Source: SZUA-265 sp965651905 (GTDB lineage: Bacteria > Myxococcota_A > Polyangia > Polyangiales > Polyangiaceae). From it: a DNA stretch of 64,000 nucleotides. The translations under genes were made by a program, and so were the position numbers. Under the pieces are notes generated by a model. That model worked only from the letters and a program-made list of their open reading frames with translations, did no database searches and was not told where the DNA came from. Shown piece after piece: positions 34,590 to 44,362 of this stretch. Where the stretch lies: contig CBFGUG010000030.1 of assembly GCA_965651905.1 (NCBI GenBank), positions 20,787 to 84,786 of the forward strand, written 5' to 3'. Numbering within the stretch: the stretch's first letter is position 1; each line of letters opens with the position of its first letter.

Positions 34590-36170
34590 TCAGCGCACGC
34601 CACAATCGTCGCAGTCAGTACCCAGGCTGCACAAGGCGGTTTCGGCGCCCGGCCCGCCATCGTCACAGATCCCGTCACTGGGGTAGACGCAACTGTTTCC
34701 GCACAGGGAGTTGGCGGGGTCGCAGTCGTCGCAGTCGGTTCCGTCCTCGCACAAGGGATAGAGCCCACCTTCGTTGCAAATCCCGTCGTTGGCGTACAGA
34801 CAAGAATCACAGCCTGGTCCAGGTTCACAGTCGGTGCAGTCGGTGCCATCGCTGCACAGCCCGGTCCCCGTGCCCGGATGGTCACACTGACCGTCCAGGG
34901 CGTACGGACAAACATCGCTGCACGCCGGCCTAGCCGAACACGCGAGCGGACAGGGCCCATCCCCGGCAGCCGAGTTGAACGTACCCTCGATAACGAGACG
35001 TCCAGTTGGGTTAGGGATTAACAGCCTGTCTCCCCCGTAGTCTTCCAGCGATCCGCCTAGGCTCAGCTCCAGGCGCTGCGCAACGCACGAGCTCTCAACG
35101 TTGTAGTCGTCGATAGTGAGTTGGCTCATTTCGACTAGCCCCTCCAGGTACGCACCACGACCGTACTGTCCCTCGGCAATGTCCAAGAAGTCTGGGCACT
35201 GCGAGTCAGCCATGAACGAGACGTCTGACACACGAATACCATTGGCCGCGTCAAGACACCCTTCCGCCGTGAGTTCGAACATGCACCCAGAGCCAGACTC
35301 CAAGTACAAGAATACTTCTCTGATGCACCCGTCTTCGACCTGATCGACGTCGCGCTTGTGCCGCAACAAGACGTATGCGCTGTCAAACGTGACCTCCATG
35401 TGGTCTTGAACGAGCCAGGTTTTCGTTTCTCGGTCTTGAACTCCCTCGAAGACGAGTGAACCCGAAACCTCGAACGAGTCGCACTCGTCCGAAGCGCCGT
35501 CATCGTCTAGCAGTGAAGTGTCGTCGGTGGCGTCTTCGTCTACATCGGCATCGTCCGCAGAGTCGTCGTCGTCGCTCGAGGTGTCGTCTTTGGTCGAGTC
35601 ATCCACCCGCGTGTCATCTGCGGAAGAGTCGTCGGTCGCGGAGTCATCCGCCGACGAGTCATCAGACGAGGCGTCGTCATTCGACGAGTCGTCCGCCTGG
35701 GTATCATCTGCGTCCGAATCGTTACGTTCGTCATCGCTGGAGTCATCGGGGCTGGAATCGTCATCGGCGGAGCCGTCGTCGTCGCCGTCGTCACTCTCGC
35801 TGTCGTCGTCTGGGTCTTCGTCAGTGGAGCGATCGTCGTCGCCGTCTGGCTGGTCATCGGTAGAGCGATCGTCGTCGTCCTGTTCGTCGCGATCGCTGTG
35901 GCTCGAGCTAGGCACGTCGACGCACAGATCCGACAGGCATTGCAAACCGCTGTTGCAAGTACTGTTGGGGTAACACGCACAGGTCTCGGTGCCGACTGCA
36001 CAATCAGCGCGTCCATCATCGACGGACGTCGCAGCCTGACCGCTGCTGTCGCCGTCACCGCCCAAAATCCCACACCCCGCTGAGCCATACGCCGACACAC
36101 CGAGGGCGAGTAAGACCCATGGCAACGAAATAAGGGGCCTGCGGGGAACGAATGACCAGCGAGAGAACAT
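34590..36170 (-). CDS. Lipoprotein with Asp/Ser linker and three C-terminal cysteine repeats
   Basis: This 526-residue protein (start ATG 36170) has a lipoprotein signal (GSAGC), a cysteine cluster, about 165 residues of almost pure Asp/Ser (with Glu, Thr), a beta-rich domain (about 240-405) and three similar 35-40-residue cysteine repeats of the form C-x-YAxDGxC-(D/N)xG...C-x-DGTDCxDC at 410-525. The repeats likely form disulfide knots, perhaps calcium-binding because of their acidic loops. No enzyme motif was seen. The acidic tract likely acts as a spacer at the cell surface. Confidence 0.72.
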   Translation of the reverse strand: MFSRWSFVPRRPLISLPWVLLALGVSAYGSAGCGILGGDGDSSGQAATSVDDGRADCAVGTETCACYPNSTCNSGLQCLSDLCVDVPSSSHSDRDEQDDDDRSTDDQPDGDDDRSTDEDPDDDSESDDGDDDGSADDDSSPDDSSDDERNDSDADDTQADDSSNDDASSDDSSADDSATDDSSADDTRVDDSTKDDTSSDDDDSADDADVDEDATDDTSLLDDDGASDECDSFEVSGSLVFEGVQDRETKTWLVQDHMEVTFDSAYVLLRHKRDVDQVEDGCIREVFLYLESGSGCMFELTAEGCLDAANGIRVSDVSFMADSQCPDFLDIAEGQYGRGAYLEGLVEMSQLTIDDYNVESSCVAQRLELSLGGSLEDYGGDRLLIPNPTGRLVIEGTFNSAAGDGPCPLACSARPACSDVCPYALDGQCDHPGTGTGLCSDGTDCTDCEPGPGCDSCLYANDGICNEGGLYPLCEDGTDCDDCDPANSLCGNSCVYPSDGICDDGGPGAETALCSLGTDCDDCGVR

Positions 36171-36360
36171 CGTGATCGGAGTAACTAGATTCACGCATCT
36201 AGGCAATACGCCACGTACCAGTAGCATCCTGACGAAGCGTCTCACCGCGTTTCATTATGACGATTCGCGTCGTGCAAGTCGGATCAGCGAGTGCAGCACG
36301 GGCGGAACGAGCCTCGCGGCGGAATCGGCCGACCCGCGCACGTCGTGCAGCGGGTCAACT

Positions 36361-37413
36361 CTACAGTTGCTCACGGCGAAGCAGCTCTTGCTTGCGTTCC
36401 ACGCCCCAGCGATACCCCGAGAGCGAACCGTCGCGGCGAACGACGCGATGGCAGGGCACGGCGACCGCAACGGGATTGCTCGCACAGGCTTGCGCGATCG
36501 CGCGGGCGCCCTGCGGCATCTTCAGTTTCTTCGCGAGCTCCGAGTAGCTCACGGTGCTACCTGGTGGGATTCTGCGCAGCGCGTTCCACACTCGCTGCTG
36601 AAACGAGGTGCCGATCAGATCGAGCGGTAAGTCGATCGGCGTTCGCGGCGTCTCGACCAAACGGATCACCTGACTCACCCAGCTTTCGAACTCGGCGTCA
36701 CCGCCGACGAGGTGTGCCTGACGAAAGCGATCCTGAAAGTCTTCGACCAGACCCTCTGGCTGGTCGCCTAGTAACACGCAGCACACACCACGTCGCGTGG
36801 CCGCGACCAAGATCGAACCGAGCGAACACTCGCCCACCGCAAAACGGATTTCGGCGCCCGTGCCCCCCCGGCGAAAGTCTTGCGGATCCATACCGAGCAT
36901 GTCTTTCGATTGAGCATAAAAGCGCCCACTCGACGCAAAGCCCGCCTCGTAGATCGCTTCAGTGACCGTCGCACCCCGCTGCAACGCTTGCGACGTTCGT
37001 TCGCGGCGCTGTGCGTCGCTGTACGCCTTTGGGGTCACGCCCGTCACCGTCTTGAACACTCGGTGAAAATGGTAGCGGCTCATGCCGACCGACTCGGCCA
37101 ACTCCGCCAGATCGAGCGGAGTTTCCGCTCGTTCGATGAGGCGACAAGCGCTGACGACCGCGGCAAGGTTGCGTTCGTGAACCGACGGCTGCCTTGGGCG
37201 GCAGCGCTTACACGCGCGGTAGCCAGCCGTCTCAGCGCGTTCGCATGACGGATAGAACTCGACGTTGCACCGCAACGGGCGTCGCGAAGGGCAACTGGGA
37301 CGACAGTAGATCCCCGTCGTGGTCACAGCGTAGACGAATGGCGCGCCGTGTTCATCGCGACGGGCGACGCGCTTCCAGCAGTCGTCTTCATTCAGGGGGG
37401 GAGTAAAGGTCAT
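36361..37413 (-). CDS. ada: Bifunctional Ada: methylphosphotriester activator and O6-methylguanine-DNA methyltransferase
   Basis: This 350-residue protein (start ATG 37413, MTFTPP; ATG 37452 is alternative) has the full Ada layout: an N-terminal Ada zinc domain with the four-cysteine set (YCRPSCPS and ACKRCRP), an AraC-type HTH (about 95-185; SRYHFHRVFKTVTGVTPKAY) and a C-terminal methyltransferase domain with GTSFQQRVWNALRRIPPGSTVSY and the active-site PCHRVVRRDG. It removes methyl groups from DNA onto its own cysteines, and the N-terminally methylated form activates repair genes. No Ada-controlled partner lies next to it. Confidence 0.95.
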   Translation of the reverse strand: MTFTPPLNEDDCWKRVARRDEHGAPFVYAVTTTGIYCRPSCPSRRPLRCNVEFYPSCERAETAGYRACKRCRPRQPSVHERNLAAVVSACRLIERAETPLDLAELAESVGMSRYHFHRVFKTVTGVTPKAYSDAQRRERTSQALQRGATVTEAIYEAGFASSGRFYAQSKDMLGMDPQDFRRGGTGAEIRFAVGECSLGSILVAATRRGVCCVLLGDQPEGLVEDFQDRFRQAHLVGGDAEFESWVSQVIRLVETPRTPIDLPLDLIGTSFQQRVWNALRRIPPGSTVSYSELAKKLKMPQGARAIAQACASNPVAVAVPCHRVVRRDGSLSGYRWGVERKQELLRREQL

Positions 37414-37654
37414 CGGGGGCCACGTGTTCGAAACCAGCTGCGCGTCAATCATCTTGCAGACTAGCTAACCCGAGAGGACCTCTGCACTCCGATTGTTGCT
37501 CCCAAACTGGGCTAGCTTTGGAACGTGGAGAAACCTGCTGGGACCTTCGACTCAAGCCGCCAAGCCGTGATCAGCGGTGCCTGACGCGTAAACGATCCCG
37601 CAAACGCTCCATCGCTTTCCTGCGACACGGAAATCTGTGATGGGTAACGAGTCG

Positions 37655-39367
37655 TCAGGGCTTGTCGTCGGGCGGCGACTCCTCGGAGGGGTTCAAAGTA
37701 TCCCACGACAGGCGCGTCGTTTGACTGCTAGCGGGTTCACACGTCTCCATCAGACTGCGCGCGCTGCCAAACAGCAACGGCAGACACGCATCGCTGAGTC
37801 GTGTGAAGTGCCAAGTCTGGAACTCGATTTGTCCCTGCTCGAAGTTTCCCGAGAGTTGCGCCGCGATTGCAGACTCGGCTCCCACAGCGAGCGTATCCAC
37901 CGCCCCGAACGGCGCGGCAGGTGGACGAGAGGCTGGCACTAAGTGACCGAGCTGCATCAATGCCTCGGTCGATTCGATGCGGGAAACCACGCTGAGCGGT
38001 CCATCGTATTGAATTCGTCCGTCACTGCTGTGGATTCTGCTCTGCACTGGATACGTCGCGTAGCGCGTGGCCGTGGGGCTCGCGGTCCCCGTGTCGTCGA
38101 ACTCGAGAGATTCGCAGACGACTCCGTTCAACTCACCCAGCTCGATGTCGAGTTGGGTCTTGGTCGAGTCGCTCTGCCAGGTTGCTGGTACTGGGTTATT
38201 ATCATCGCGGCTTTCGCGCAGCGTTTGCCAGCGCTGCGCAGCGTCGTTTGAGGCGATGGGGTAAGAGTACGCATCGCAGCCGTCGTCTGGCCAGCTGCCG
38301 CGCACCGCCCTGAATGCTTCCAACGTCGGGCTCCCGTTTTCGTCCAGTACGTCAGGGTTCGGCACGACGATTGCCGGCACCAGAGATCCACGCAGTTGGC
38401 CGTCGTAGGACGCGAGCATCACGATGAGTTGGCCGCTGTATTCAGCGGCAGAGCCCGGCGCGAGACGCAACTGCCCCTGCAATCGTCGCAGATCGGCCCG
38501 TCCGCTGCCGACCAACGCTCCACCCGCTGAACGCATCACCACGTCGAGCTCTCCAGCCAACGATCCATCAGCGAGTTCGAACGCGACCGTGAGCGTGAAC
38601 TCCAGGAACTCACCACAACCCGGTTCTGCTCCGTCCAAAGCGTCCTGCTCATCCTGCTCGTAGTAGAATGATCGCACTCGGGTAACGTTCTTGGGCTCGG
38701 GATCGATGTCGAGCGCGATCGCGGTCCGCTCCGAAAACCCTTTCGCAAGGGTCCCAGCCCCGTAGATTTCGGGTTGCCACACGAAATCGTGGGCAGTTTG
38801 CGCCGCGAGCTGCTCGGCCAGTTGCGCGGCATCGACGCCGTTGACTTGGGTAGTCGCTTCCACCGCTCGAGGGTCGTTCCAACACGCGGAGACACCACCC
38901 CCGAAGTCGGTGGTTTGCCCGCCGAGCAGGGCACTGCAGCTCGGGCACGCCGTGCCGTCGTCTGCGTCGTCGCCGAACGCCGCGTCGATCCACGTCGCAT
39001 CGTCGACGGAATCGTCGTGTACTGGGAACGATGACGCGTCCAGGTTGGTAACAGGTGAATCGTCTTCACCCGCGTTGGTCGGGCCGCCGTCGGCGAGCGC
39101 GTCGTCCTGGTGGACCGAAGCGTCGTGCTCTGACATGGAGTCGTGGTCGTGTGCTGGCGGCGTTGTCGTTCCGTCCAGAGTCCCGTTGGGCGCGGCGTCA
39201 GCGTCATGGGTTTCGCCCGCATCACGCGCGCGGGGGCTTGATTGTTCGGACCCGTCATCGGGGCTGACGTCCGCGCTCGCGTCTCCCGTCTCACCTGCGC
39301 CCGAGTCATCCGTGCACCCTTGGAGTAGGACCAACACGCTGAAAATACGAGAAAACGTGGCTCTCAT
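37655..39367 (-). CDS. Acidic-linker lipoprotein of unknown function
   Basis: This 570-residue protein (start ATG 39367; lipobox LLQGC) has about 125 residues of Asp/Ala/Ser/Pro-rich linker followed by a domain containing cysteines (CPSCSALLGG, then others) and beta-rich strands. Conserved-looking stretches are ACWNDPRAVEATTQVNGVDAAQLAEQLAAQ and the later RSFYYEQDEQDALDG. It has no recognised family. It is divergent from the TIGR02147-type regulator across 110 bp holding two inverted repeats. Confidence 0.65.
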   Translation of the reverse strand: MRATFSRIFSVLVLLQGCTDDSGAGETGDASADVSPDDGSEQSSPRARDAGETHDADAAPNGTLDGTTTPPAHDHDSMSEHDASVHQDDALADGGPTNAGEDDSPVTNLDASSFPVHDDSVDDATWIDAAFGDDADDGTACPSCSALLGGQTTDFGGGVSACWNDPRAVEATTQVNGVDAAQLAEQLAAQTAHDFVWQPEIYGAGTLAKGFSERTAIALDIDPEPKNVTRVRSFYYEQDEQDALDGAEPGCGEFLEFTLTVAFELADGSLAGELDVVMRSAGGALVGSGRADLRRLQGQLRLAPGSAAEYSGQLIVMLASYDGQLRGSLVPAIVVPNPDVLDENGSPTLEAFRAVRGSWPDDGCDAYSYPIASNDAAQRWQTLRESRDDNNPVPATWQSDSTKTQLDIELGELNGVVCESLEFDDTGTASPTATRYATYPVQSRIHSSDGRIQYDGPLSVVSRIESTEALMQLGHLVPASRPPAAPFGAVDTLAVGAESAIAAQLSGNFEQGQIEFQTWHFTRLSDACLPLLFGSARSLMETCEPASSQTTRLSWDTLNPSEESPPDDKP

Positions 39368-39408
39368 GCGACTGAAACTATCACCGCCCATGGTGACGGT
39401 CGATGCGC

Positions 39409-39440
39409 AAACTGCACTTCAGTTTACTCAGATTGTGAGT
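39409..39440. promoter_or_regulatory. Two adjacent inverted repeats in a divergent promoter region
   Basis: AAACTG-CACTT-CAGTTT (39409-39425) and ACTCA-GATTG-TGAGT (39426-39440) abut each other, each with 5-nt centres. They lie between the divergent starts of the acidic lipoprotein (39367) and the regulator (39478). This is a plausible autoregulatory operator pair. Short palindromes can also arise by chance. Confidence 0.4.
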
Positions 39441-39477
39441 GTCAGTGCGAATCGTGCATAGACTGCGAAAGGTTCTA

Positions 39478-40506
39478 ATGGCTTACGTACATAGAAATTC
39501 AATCGACGCCCGGGACCCGACGGCAAGATACGTGCAGCTCGCGCGCGAAGCGGCGCGGGCGTTGCGCGGTCCGCTCAGTCAAAGCGAGTGCAGTCGACGG
39601 CTCGGCTATCAGAGCAACGTGATGCACCGCTGGGAGTCCGGCACGTGTTTACCCAAGGCCAGTGTCTTCCTGCGTGCGTGCGAAGACATGGGCCGAGGCG
39701 AACACGCGGCGGTGCGTTTCCTGAATCGGCGCCCAGCCTGGCTGACGCAACACGCTTTCGCGACCAAAGAAGGCGTGCGGCTGTTCTTGGGGGAGCTCCT
39801 GGCTGGGGCGAGTCAACGCGAGCTGGCCGCGCGTATGGGCAAGAGCCGTTTCCAGGTGATGCGTGTCATCAGTGGTGGCGCCGAGCCAAACCTCGCCTTC
39901 TTCTTGCATCTGGTGGACGAGACCAGCCACCGCGCGCTGGACCTGCTTTCAATGTATTTCGATGTCGAGCGGTTCCCCTCGTTCGGCCACGCGTGGCGAC
40001 AGCTGGAGCTCGCGCGCGCGGTCGCTTACGACGAACCCTGGTCCCACGCCGTGCTCCGAGCGCTCGAGTTGGATCCGAAGCGTCACTGGAAGTCGGCCCG
40101 CTGGGTCTCAGGAAAAATTGGACTTCCCGTCGAGCAGGTCCGCACCGCGCTCGAGAAGTTGGCCGCGGCTGGTCAAGTTCGAAAGCGCAAACACTCGTAT
40201 CGACTGGTACGAGCCAGTCTGGTCGACACCAGCCGTGACCCGACCCGAGCTCGTCGCTTGCGCTTGGACTGGTGCAAGGCGGCTACGGCGCGGCTCGAAC
40301 GGGGTACTCCGGGGTTCTTCGGATACGACCTGTTCGCGGTCTCACGTGAGGACCTATTGAAGCTGCGCGACCTTCAATCGCAATACGTGCGAGCCATGCA
40401 ACAGTTGATCTCGGCATCAAACCAACCCGAGTGTGTCGGACTGTACTGCGCTCAACTGCTCGACTTGGCCGAAACGGACAACGCGTTCACGAATCGCACG
40501 CCTTGA
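39478..40506 (+). CDS. TIGR02147/DUF4423-type DNA-binding regulator
   Basis: This 342-residue cytoplasmic protein starts at ATG 39478, with AAAGG 6 bases upstream; the longer frame from 39439 is unlikely. An N-terminal XRE-like HTH (LSQSECSRRLGYQSNVMHRWESG, with the second half about 90-130) is followed by a winged-helix region (HWKSARWVSGKIGLPVEQVRTALEKLAAAGQVRKR) and a C-terminal helical DUF4423-like domain with the motif FFGYDLFAVSREDLLKLRDLQ. Such proteins are numerous in Fibrobacter and Myxococcota; targets are unknown. The adjacent inverted repeats suggest autoregulation. Confidence 0.82.
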   Translation: MAYVHRNSIDARDPTARYVQLAREAARALRGPLSQSECSRRLGYQSNVMHRWESGTCLPKASVFLRACEDMGRGEHAAVRFLNRRPAWLTQHAFATKEGVRLFLGELLAGASQRELAARMGKSRFQVMRVISGGAEPNLAFFLHLVDETSHRALDLLSMYFDVERFPSFGHAWRQLELARAVAYDEPWSHAVLRALELDPKRHWKSARWVSGKIGLPVEQVRTALEKLAAAGQVRKRKHSYRLVRASLVDTSRDPTRARRLRLDWCKAATARLERGTPGFFGYDLFAVSREDLLKLRDLQSQYVRAMQQLISASNQPECVGLYCAQLLDLAETDNAFTNRTP

Positions 40507-40566
40507 TGTCGCGCTGGCGCGCGTAGTTTGCGGTGGGTCGTGGGTTACGCGAGCGGCAACGTCGAG

Positions 40567-42342
40567 TCACGGGCGCGTCAAGGGCTTCGCCCCCAGCAAT
40601 CGAAGCACGCGGCGAGCCTCCGCTCGCGCGGCCTCCGCTCGGGGTGTTGGTTGTGGGTTTGCGAGCGCGGTTTCGTAAGCCGTGATGGCCGCCGCGCGGT
40701 CGTTGCCTCGCAGGTGTAACGCGCCGAGCCGCAGGTGCGGCGTCACCAGCACGGGAAACCGCTGCGACAGCTCCTGCCATTGTCGAATGGCTGTGTGACG
40801 GGGGAGCGAACGGCTTTGCAGATCTCGACGGAAAATCTCGTCGTCGAAGTCGAAACGCAGCGACGCTGCACGCGCCGACGCCGCGAGTGCCTCGTCGAGC
40901 TTTCCCGCGTGAGCTAGTGCGCGCGTCAGCTGCGAGGCGCTGCGCCCGTGCTCGGGTAGCCAGTAACGACCGCGCTCCAGTTCAGCGACTGCCGGGAGGC
41001 TCGCGGCGAGCGCGTCGCGTCCACGGGTCCAAGCGGCATTGCCGACGCTGAAACGAACGCCTTGAAGCACGCCCAACAGCGCGATGAGACCGAGCAGCGG
41101 ACGCAGTGCGGGGCGCAGCCGAACGCTCACAGCCACTGGCGAAAGCCACCCGAGCAACACGAAGAACAACACGAAGGTGGCAGGGATTCGCAACGCCGAA
41201 TCCGAGAGGCCCGCCACGAAAATCGTTGCCACGGCTGCGCCCACCGCCCGCGACAGCGGATCTCGACGGCGCTGTGCACGCGATAGCGCACTCGCAACGA
41301 CGACCACGAACGCAACTGCCGTGACGACGCCGCCCTCTGCCGCAAACTGAAGCACGTCGTGATGCGCGAAATCCACACTCGACAGCGGTTGGAACGCCGC
41401 GGGATCTCCATCGACCAACGCCGCAGCGGCGCGTCCATAGGCTGCCGGGTAACCGCCCAAGCCCACGCCCGTCAGCGGGTGTTCACCCACGAGCCAAAGC
41501 GCCGCGCGCCAAAGAAAGACACGACCGCGCATCCACGAAACCTGCGCGAGAGCAGGCCAAGTGATCGCCAAGCTCACGACACCCACCGAGACCGCTGCCG
41601 AAAATGCCAGCCAGCGAACGCGCAAAGCCAGCCACTTGCCCGAACCACCCGCGACAGCAAGGGTCGCGTCGCGAGAAGCTCCGACACCAAGCGCGTAGTA
41701 GACGAGCACGCCCGAGATCAGCGCCACTGCACCGCCCTTCGACAGCGTGGCCAACGTCGCGATCGAAAGCACGCCCGAGGCAGCGAGATACGGCCAGCGC
41801 CGCTGCGCTGCGGCCGCCAACCCGAATGCCACGGGTACGAGCGGCGCGAGGAACGCGGCAGCCCAGTTCGGGTTGCCGAACGTACCTGGCGCGCGGAACT
41901 CGAGCCCCGTGTAGACGTCACTGGTGAACCAGCGCAGCCCCGCAGCCTGCAGCAGCACGACTGCCGCACACGACACTCCGCCCGCGGTGAGAAGCACGAG
42001 GTTCACTCGGCGCGCGTGTTCATCGTCGCCGAGCGCGATCACCGTGACGAAGAACAAAGCGAGCCCGGACAACATGCCGAGAGCTGTGGGCCAATGCGCG
42101 GGTGAAAGCGACGAAGACAGCACGGGAAGTGTCACTGCTGACAGTACGAACGCACCCAGCGCCCAAATCCCCCGAGGCCACTTGTGGGGGCCCGGGAAAG
42201 CGAGCAACGCCGCCGCCGCGGCCAACGCAAACCCAAACGCGCCCCACTTCGCGAGTCGATAGCCCCCCGCTTCGTGCGGCAGTACGAACAGCGCCGTGAT
42301 CGTGACGATGAAGGCGGGTGCGAGCCGAGCGAACCGCTTCAT
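40567..42342 (-). CDS. O-antigen ligase-like (Wzy_C) membrane protein with TPR-like tail
   Basis: This 591-residue protein has about 11 hydrophobic segments over residues 1-420 and a conserved Wzy_C-type region: the NPNWAAAFLAPLVPVAFG segment, a large exported loop with GEHPLTGVGLGGYPAAYG and the HHDVLQFAAEGG motif. Family members join or polymerise glycan repeat units at the periplasmic face of the inner membrane. The C-terminal 150 residues are soluble, Ala/Leu/Arg-rich and helical, with tetratricopeptide-like spacing. No other polysaccharide-export gene is nearby. Confidence 0.8.
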   Translation of the reverse strand: MKRFARLAPAFIVTITALFVLPHEAGGYRLAKWGAFGFALAAAAALLAFPGPHKWPRGIWALGAFVLSAVTLPVLSSSLSPAHWPTALGMLSGLALFFVTVIALGDDEHARRVNLVLLTAGGVSCAAVVLLQAAGLRWFTSDVYTGLEFRAPGTFGNPNWAAAFLAPLVPVAFGLAAAAQRRWPYLAASGVLSIATLATLSKGGAVALISGVLVYYALGVGASRDATLAVAGGSGKWLALRVRWLAFSAAVSVGVVSLAITWPALAQVSWMRGRVFLWRAALWLVGEHPLTGVGLGGYPAAYGRAAAALVDGDPAAFQPLSSVDFAHHDVLQFAAEGGVVTAVAFVVVVASALSRAQRRRDPLSRAVGAAVATIFVAGLSDSALRIPATFVLFFVLLGWLSPVAVSVRLRPALRPLLGLIALLGVLQGVRFSVGNAAWTRGRDALAASLPAVAELERGRYWLPEHGRSASQLTRALAHAGKLDEALAASARAASLRFDFDDEIFRRDLQSRSLPRHTAIRQWQELSQRFPVLVTPHLRLGALHLRGNDRAAAITAYETALANPQPTPRAEAARAEARRVLRLLGAKPLTRP

Positions 42343-42388
42343 ACCCGCCCAAGTTGGCGGGCGCCCTGCGGCGCTCCGCGCTCCAGGT

Positions 42389-43864
42389 TCATTCGCGGTG
42401 ACAAGTGTCGTCGACGGTTACCTCGTAATACAGCACCGTGAGTGGGGCGTTGCCTTGAGTGCCCGTGTTGGGATTCAGGAAGGTGACGATCGTCTCCACC
42501 GTGCTCCATCCAGAGAGCAGCCCGCTCACTACCGCTTCGGTTGCGCCGACCGCGTCGCGTTGTTTCTCGAACACGTGGCAAGCTTCGGGGTAGTCGTCGC
42601 GAACCGTGCGCCAGCTGGCGCTGGTCTTGCCTTCGTCGTTGGTGACGGTTCCCATGATGTCGTAGGAGCCGTGTCCTTCCAGTCCGCTGGAGACATCCCA
42701 CTTGACTTGCTTGCCCTCGATGGGCCCCTGCCGCGGAAACTTGCAGCCCGTCAGATCCGTGACGGCAGAGCCGAGCACCGCGCGCGCCCAGTTGTCGTGG
42801 TAGTCGTCTTCGAAGGTGAGCGTCATCTCCACAGCAGTGACGTTCGGTGTCATCGGGGCATGCCACAACAGATCTGGCGTATTCGTGATCGAAACCTTGT
42901 GCCCGTACAAGATGAGCGAACCGCAAACGCTCACCTTCGCCGCGTCTTTCTTGTCGAGAGGCACCTCGACGATCTGTTGCACGGCGCTCGTGAGGTCCCC
43001 TTCGATCTTGTCTTTGATCTTACTCTTGATCTGATCTTTGATGAAGTCGGCGCCGGGGTTGGCGAGCAGCGCACGGCGCGCGGCGAAGTCACCCAAGTCC
43101 GGGCTCGCGGGCTTTGCGAAGATCGTGAACGTCAACAGGGTGAACTGCAAAGGGTCGAGCCTGCCGTCACCCCACGCCGGATCTTGTTCGTCCGAGCCGA
43201 TGCGGCGAGCGCGCTCTTGCCCAAGCTCGCGCACCAGTGACGGCAACACGTACCCTGCCTCCAGCGGAACCTCGGGCGTGAATTCACCCAAGGCGCCGTA
43301 CGAGTAGAGCATGCCACCGAGGAAGGTGTGGTCGAACTCTGCGCCACCCAGGTTGAATGGGTACGCCAGCTCGACGCCCTGCTCGATGAGACCTTCCGTG
43401 AAGCCCTGTGCATCTACTAGGCGCCCCTGGTCGTAAGCCTGCGCCATTTCCTCGACTAGGCGCGACGTGACGAAGGGTAGCCCCTCATCGATTCGAGCCA
43501 ACGCTCCGTCTTCGTCGTCGGGGTCGAGCGTTGGGACCCCGAACGCTTCGAGCACGGCTTCGATGTGCGGCGAGACGTCTTCGTCTGCCTCCACGGCGTC
43601 GTAGATCAACTTCGCGACCGAGGTGATGTCCTCATAGGTGCTGACATCCGACGGGTCGATACCGCCGTCGCCGCTGTCGTCATCATCATCGCTGCCGTCG
43701 TCGTCATCGTCGCTGCCGTCGTCGTCATCGTCGCTGCCGTCGTCGTCGCGATCGTCATCGTCGTCGCGTTCGCTGCCCGGATCGTCCTCCGAATTCGAGT
43801 TCGAGCTGCAGCTGAGTGCAGTTCCGGCCAAGAGACAAACCACCAACAGCAGGTGCTTCGACAT
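42389..43864 (-). CDS. Asp-rich-linker lipoprotein of unknown function
   Basis: This 491-residue protein starts at ATG 43864 (MSKHLLLVV) with lipobox TALSC. A tract of Asp with Gly and Ser (residues about 28-70) is encoded by a 21-bp tandem DNA repeat (43691-43753). Residues 75-330 are helical and Glu/Asp-rich with YEDITSVAKLIYDAVEADED and the YAFNLGGAEFD-like region; the rest is beta-rich. No family was recognised. The upstream 498-bp gap holds a perfect 14-bp hairpin. Confidence 0.65.
   Translation of the reverse strand: MSKHLLLVVCLLAGTALSCSSNSNSEDDPGSERDDDDDRDDDGSDDDDDGSDDDDDGSDDDDDSGDGGIDPSDVSTYEDITSVAKLIYDAVEADEDVSPHIEAVLEAFGVPTLDPDDEDGALARIDEGLPFVTSRLVEEMAQAYDQGRLVDAQGFTEGLIEQGVELAYPFNLGGAEFDHTFLGGMLYSYGALGEFTPEVPLEAGYVLPSLVRELGQERARRIGSDEQDPAWGDGRLDPLQFTLLTFTIFAKPASPDLGDFAARRALLANPGADFIKDQIKSKIKDKIEGDLTSAVQQIVEVPLDKKDAAKVSVCGSLILYGHKVSITNTPDLLWHAPMTPNVTAVEMTLTFEDDYHDNWARAVLGSAVTDLTGCKFPRQGPIEGKQVKWDVSSGLEGHGSYDIMGTVTNDEGKTSASWRTVRDDYPEACHVFEKQRDAVGATEAVVSGLLSGWSTVETIVTFLNPNTGTQGNAPLTVLYYEVTVDDTCHRE
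43691..43753. repeat. Three tandem 21-bp units coding the acidic linker
   Basis: Two exact copies and one diverged copy of GCTGCCGTCGTCGTCATCGTC follow each other; on the coding (minus) strand they give Asp-Asp-Asp-Asp-Gly-Ser-type heptads. In-frame slippage would alter linker length without breaking the protein. Confidence 0.9.
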
Positions 43865-44362
43865 ATTTTCGCCGTCCCATAGTGGTGAGTGCGGGGCGGC
43901 GTCAAGAGGTCCGAGCAGCGTGCTCCAGCCGCCCGAGGCAACCCCGCGTGGCCGCACGGCAAAACGGACGAGCAGTGGGCCTCGGCAAACATCGGGCGAT
44001 CTTCGATCCCCGGAGCCGTCAGGCGAGGGCACGTCGTTTCTCGGTTTGCTGGGTCGAGACGCGACGCATCGCGGTTCGCCGCGTCTCGACCCAATCAGTC
44101 GAGTGAGCGTTCGCTCTGCACGAAACCCTTCAGCCGCGTGCCCCGATGAACGCGCCCAAGTTAACGAGGCCAATGCAGCACATCAAACGTTCGATCGACG
44201 CAAGTCAGATCTCGGGGGTCCTGTGAAACACTGCCGTGCTGTCCCCGACCATTGGAATCTTGCGGGGAAGGAAGAGCTCAGGCGTCAAGCGACGGTTTTG
44301 CGGCTTTTTTGTGACAACAAGAGGGCTGGGGCAGCCTGGCTGGCCACGGCTAGGGGTACAAC
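43865..44362. other. Divergent intergenic region with a strong hairpin
   Basis: This 498-bp region separates the Asp-rich lipoprotein (leftward) from the CotH protein (rightward). It contains no convincing gene. A perfect 14-bp inverted repeat with a 16-nt loop lies at 44050-44093, listed separately. The promoter of the CotH gene is presumably near 44270-44350, but no clear consensus was seen. Confidence 0.5.
44050..44093. repeat. Perfect 14-bp inverted repeat (hairpin or REP-like)
   Basis: TGGGTCGAGACGCG (44050-44063) pairs with CGCGTCTCGACCCA (44080-44093), with a 16-nt loop that is itself partly symmetric. It lies in the middle of a divergent intergenic region, too far from gene ends to be an ordinary terminator. 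Confidence 0.8.

Noticed and set aside
35518..35973. Ser/Glu-rich frame on the plus strand within the acidic lipoprotein gene
   Set aside because: It is the mirror of the Asp/Ser linker of the minus-strand gene at 34590-36170; codon-repeat regions give open frames on both strands.
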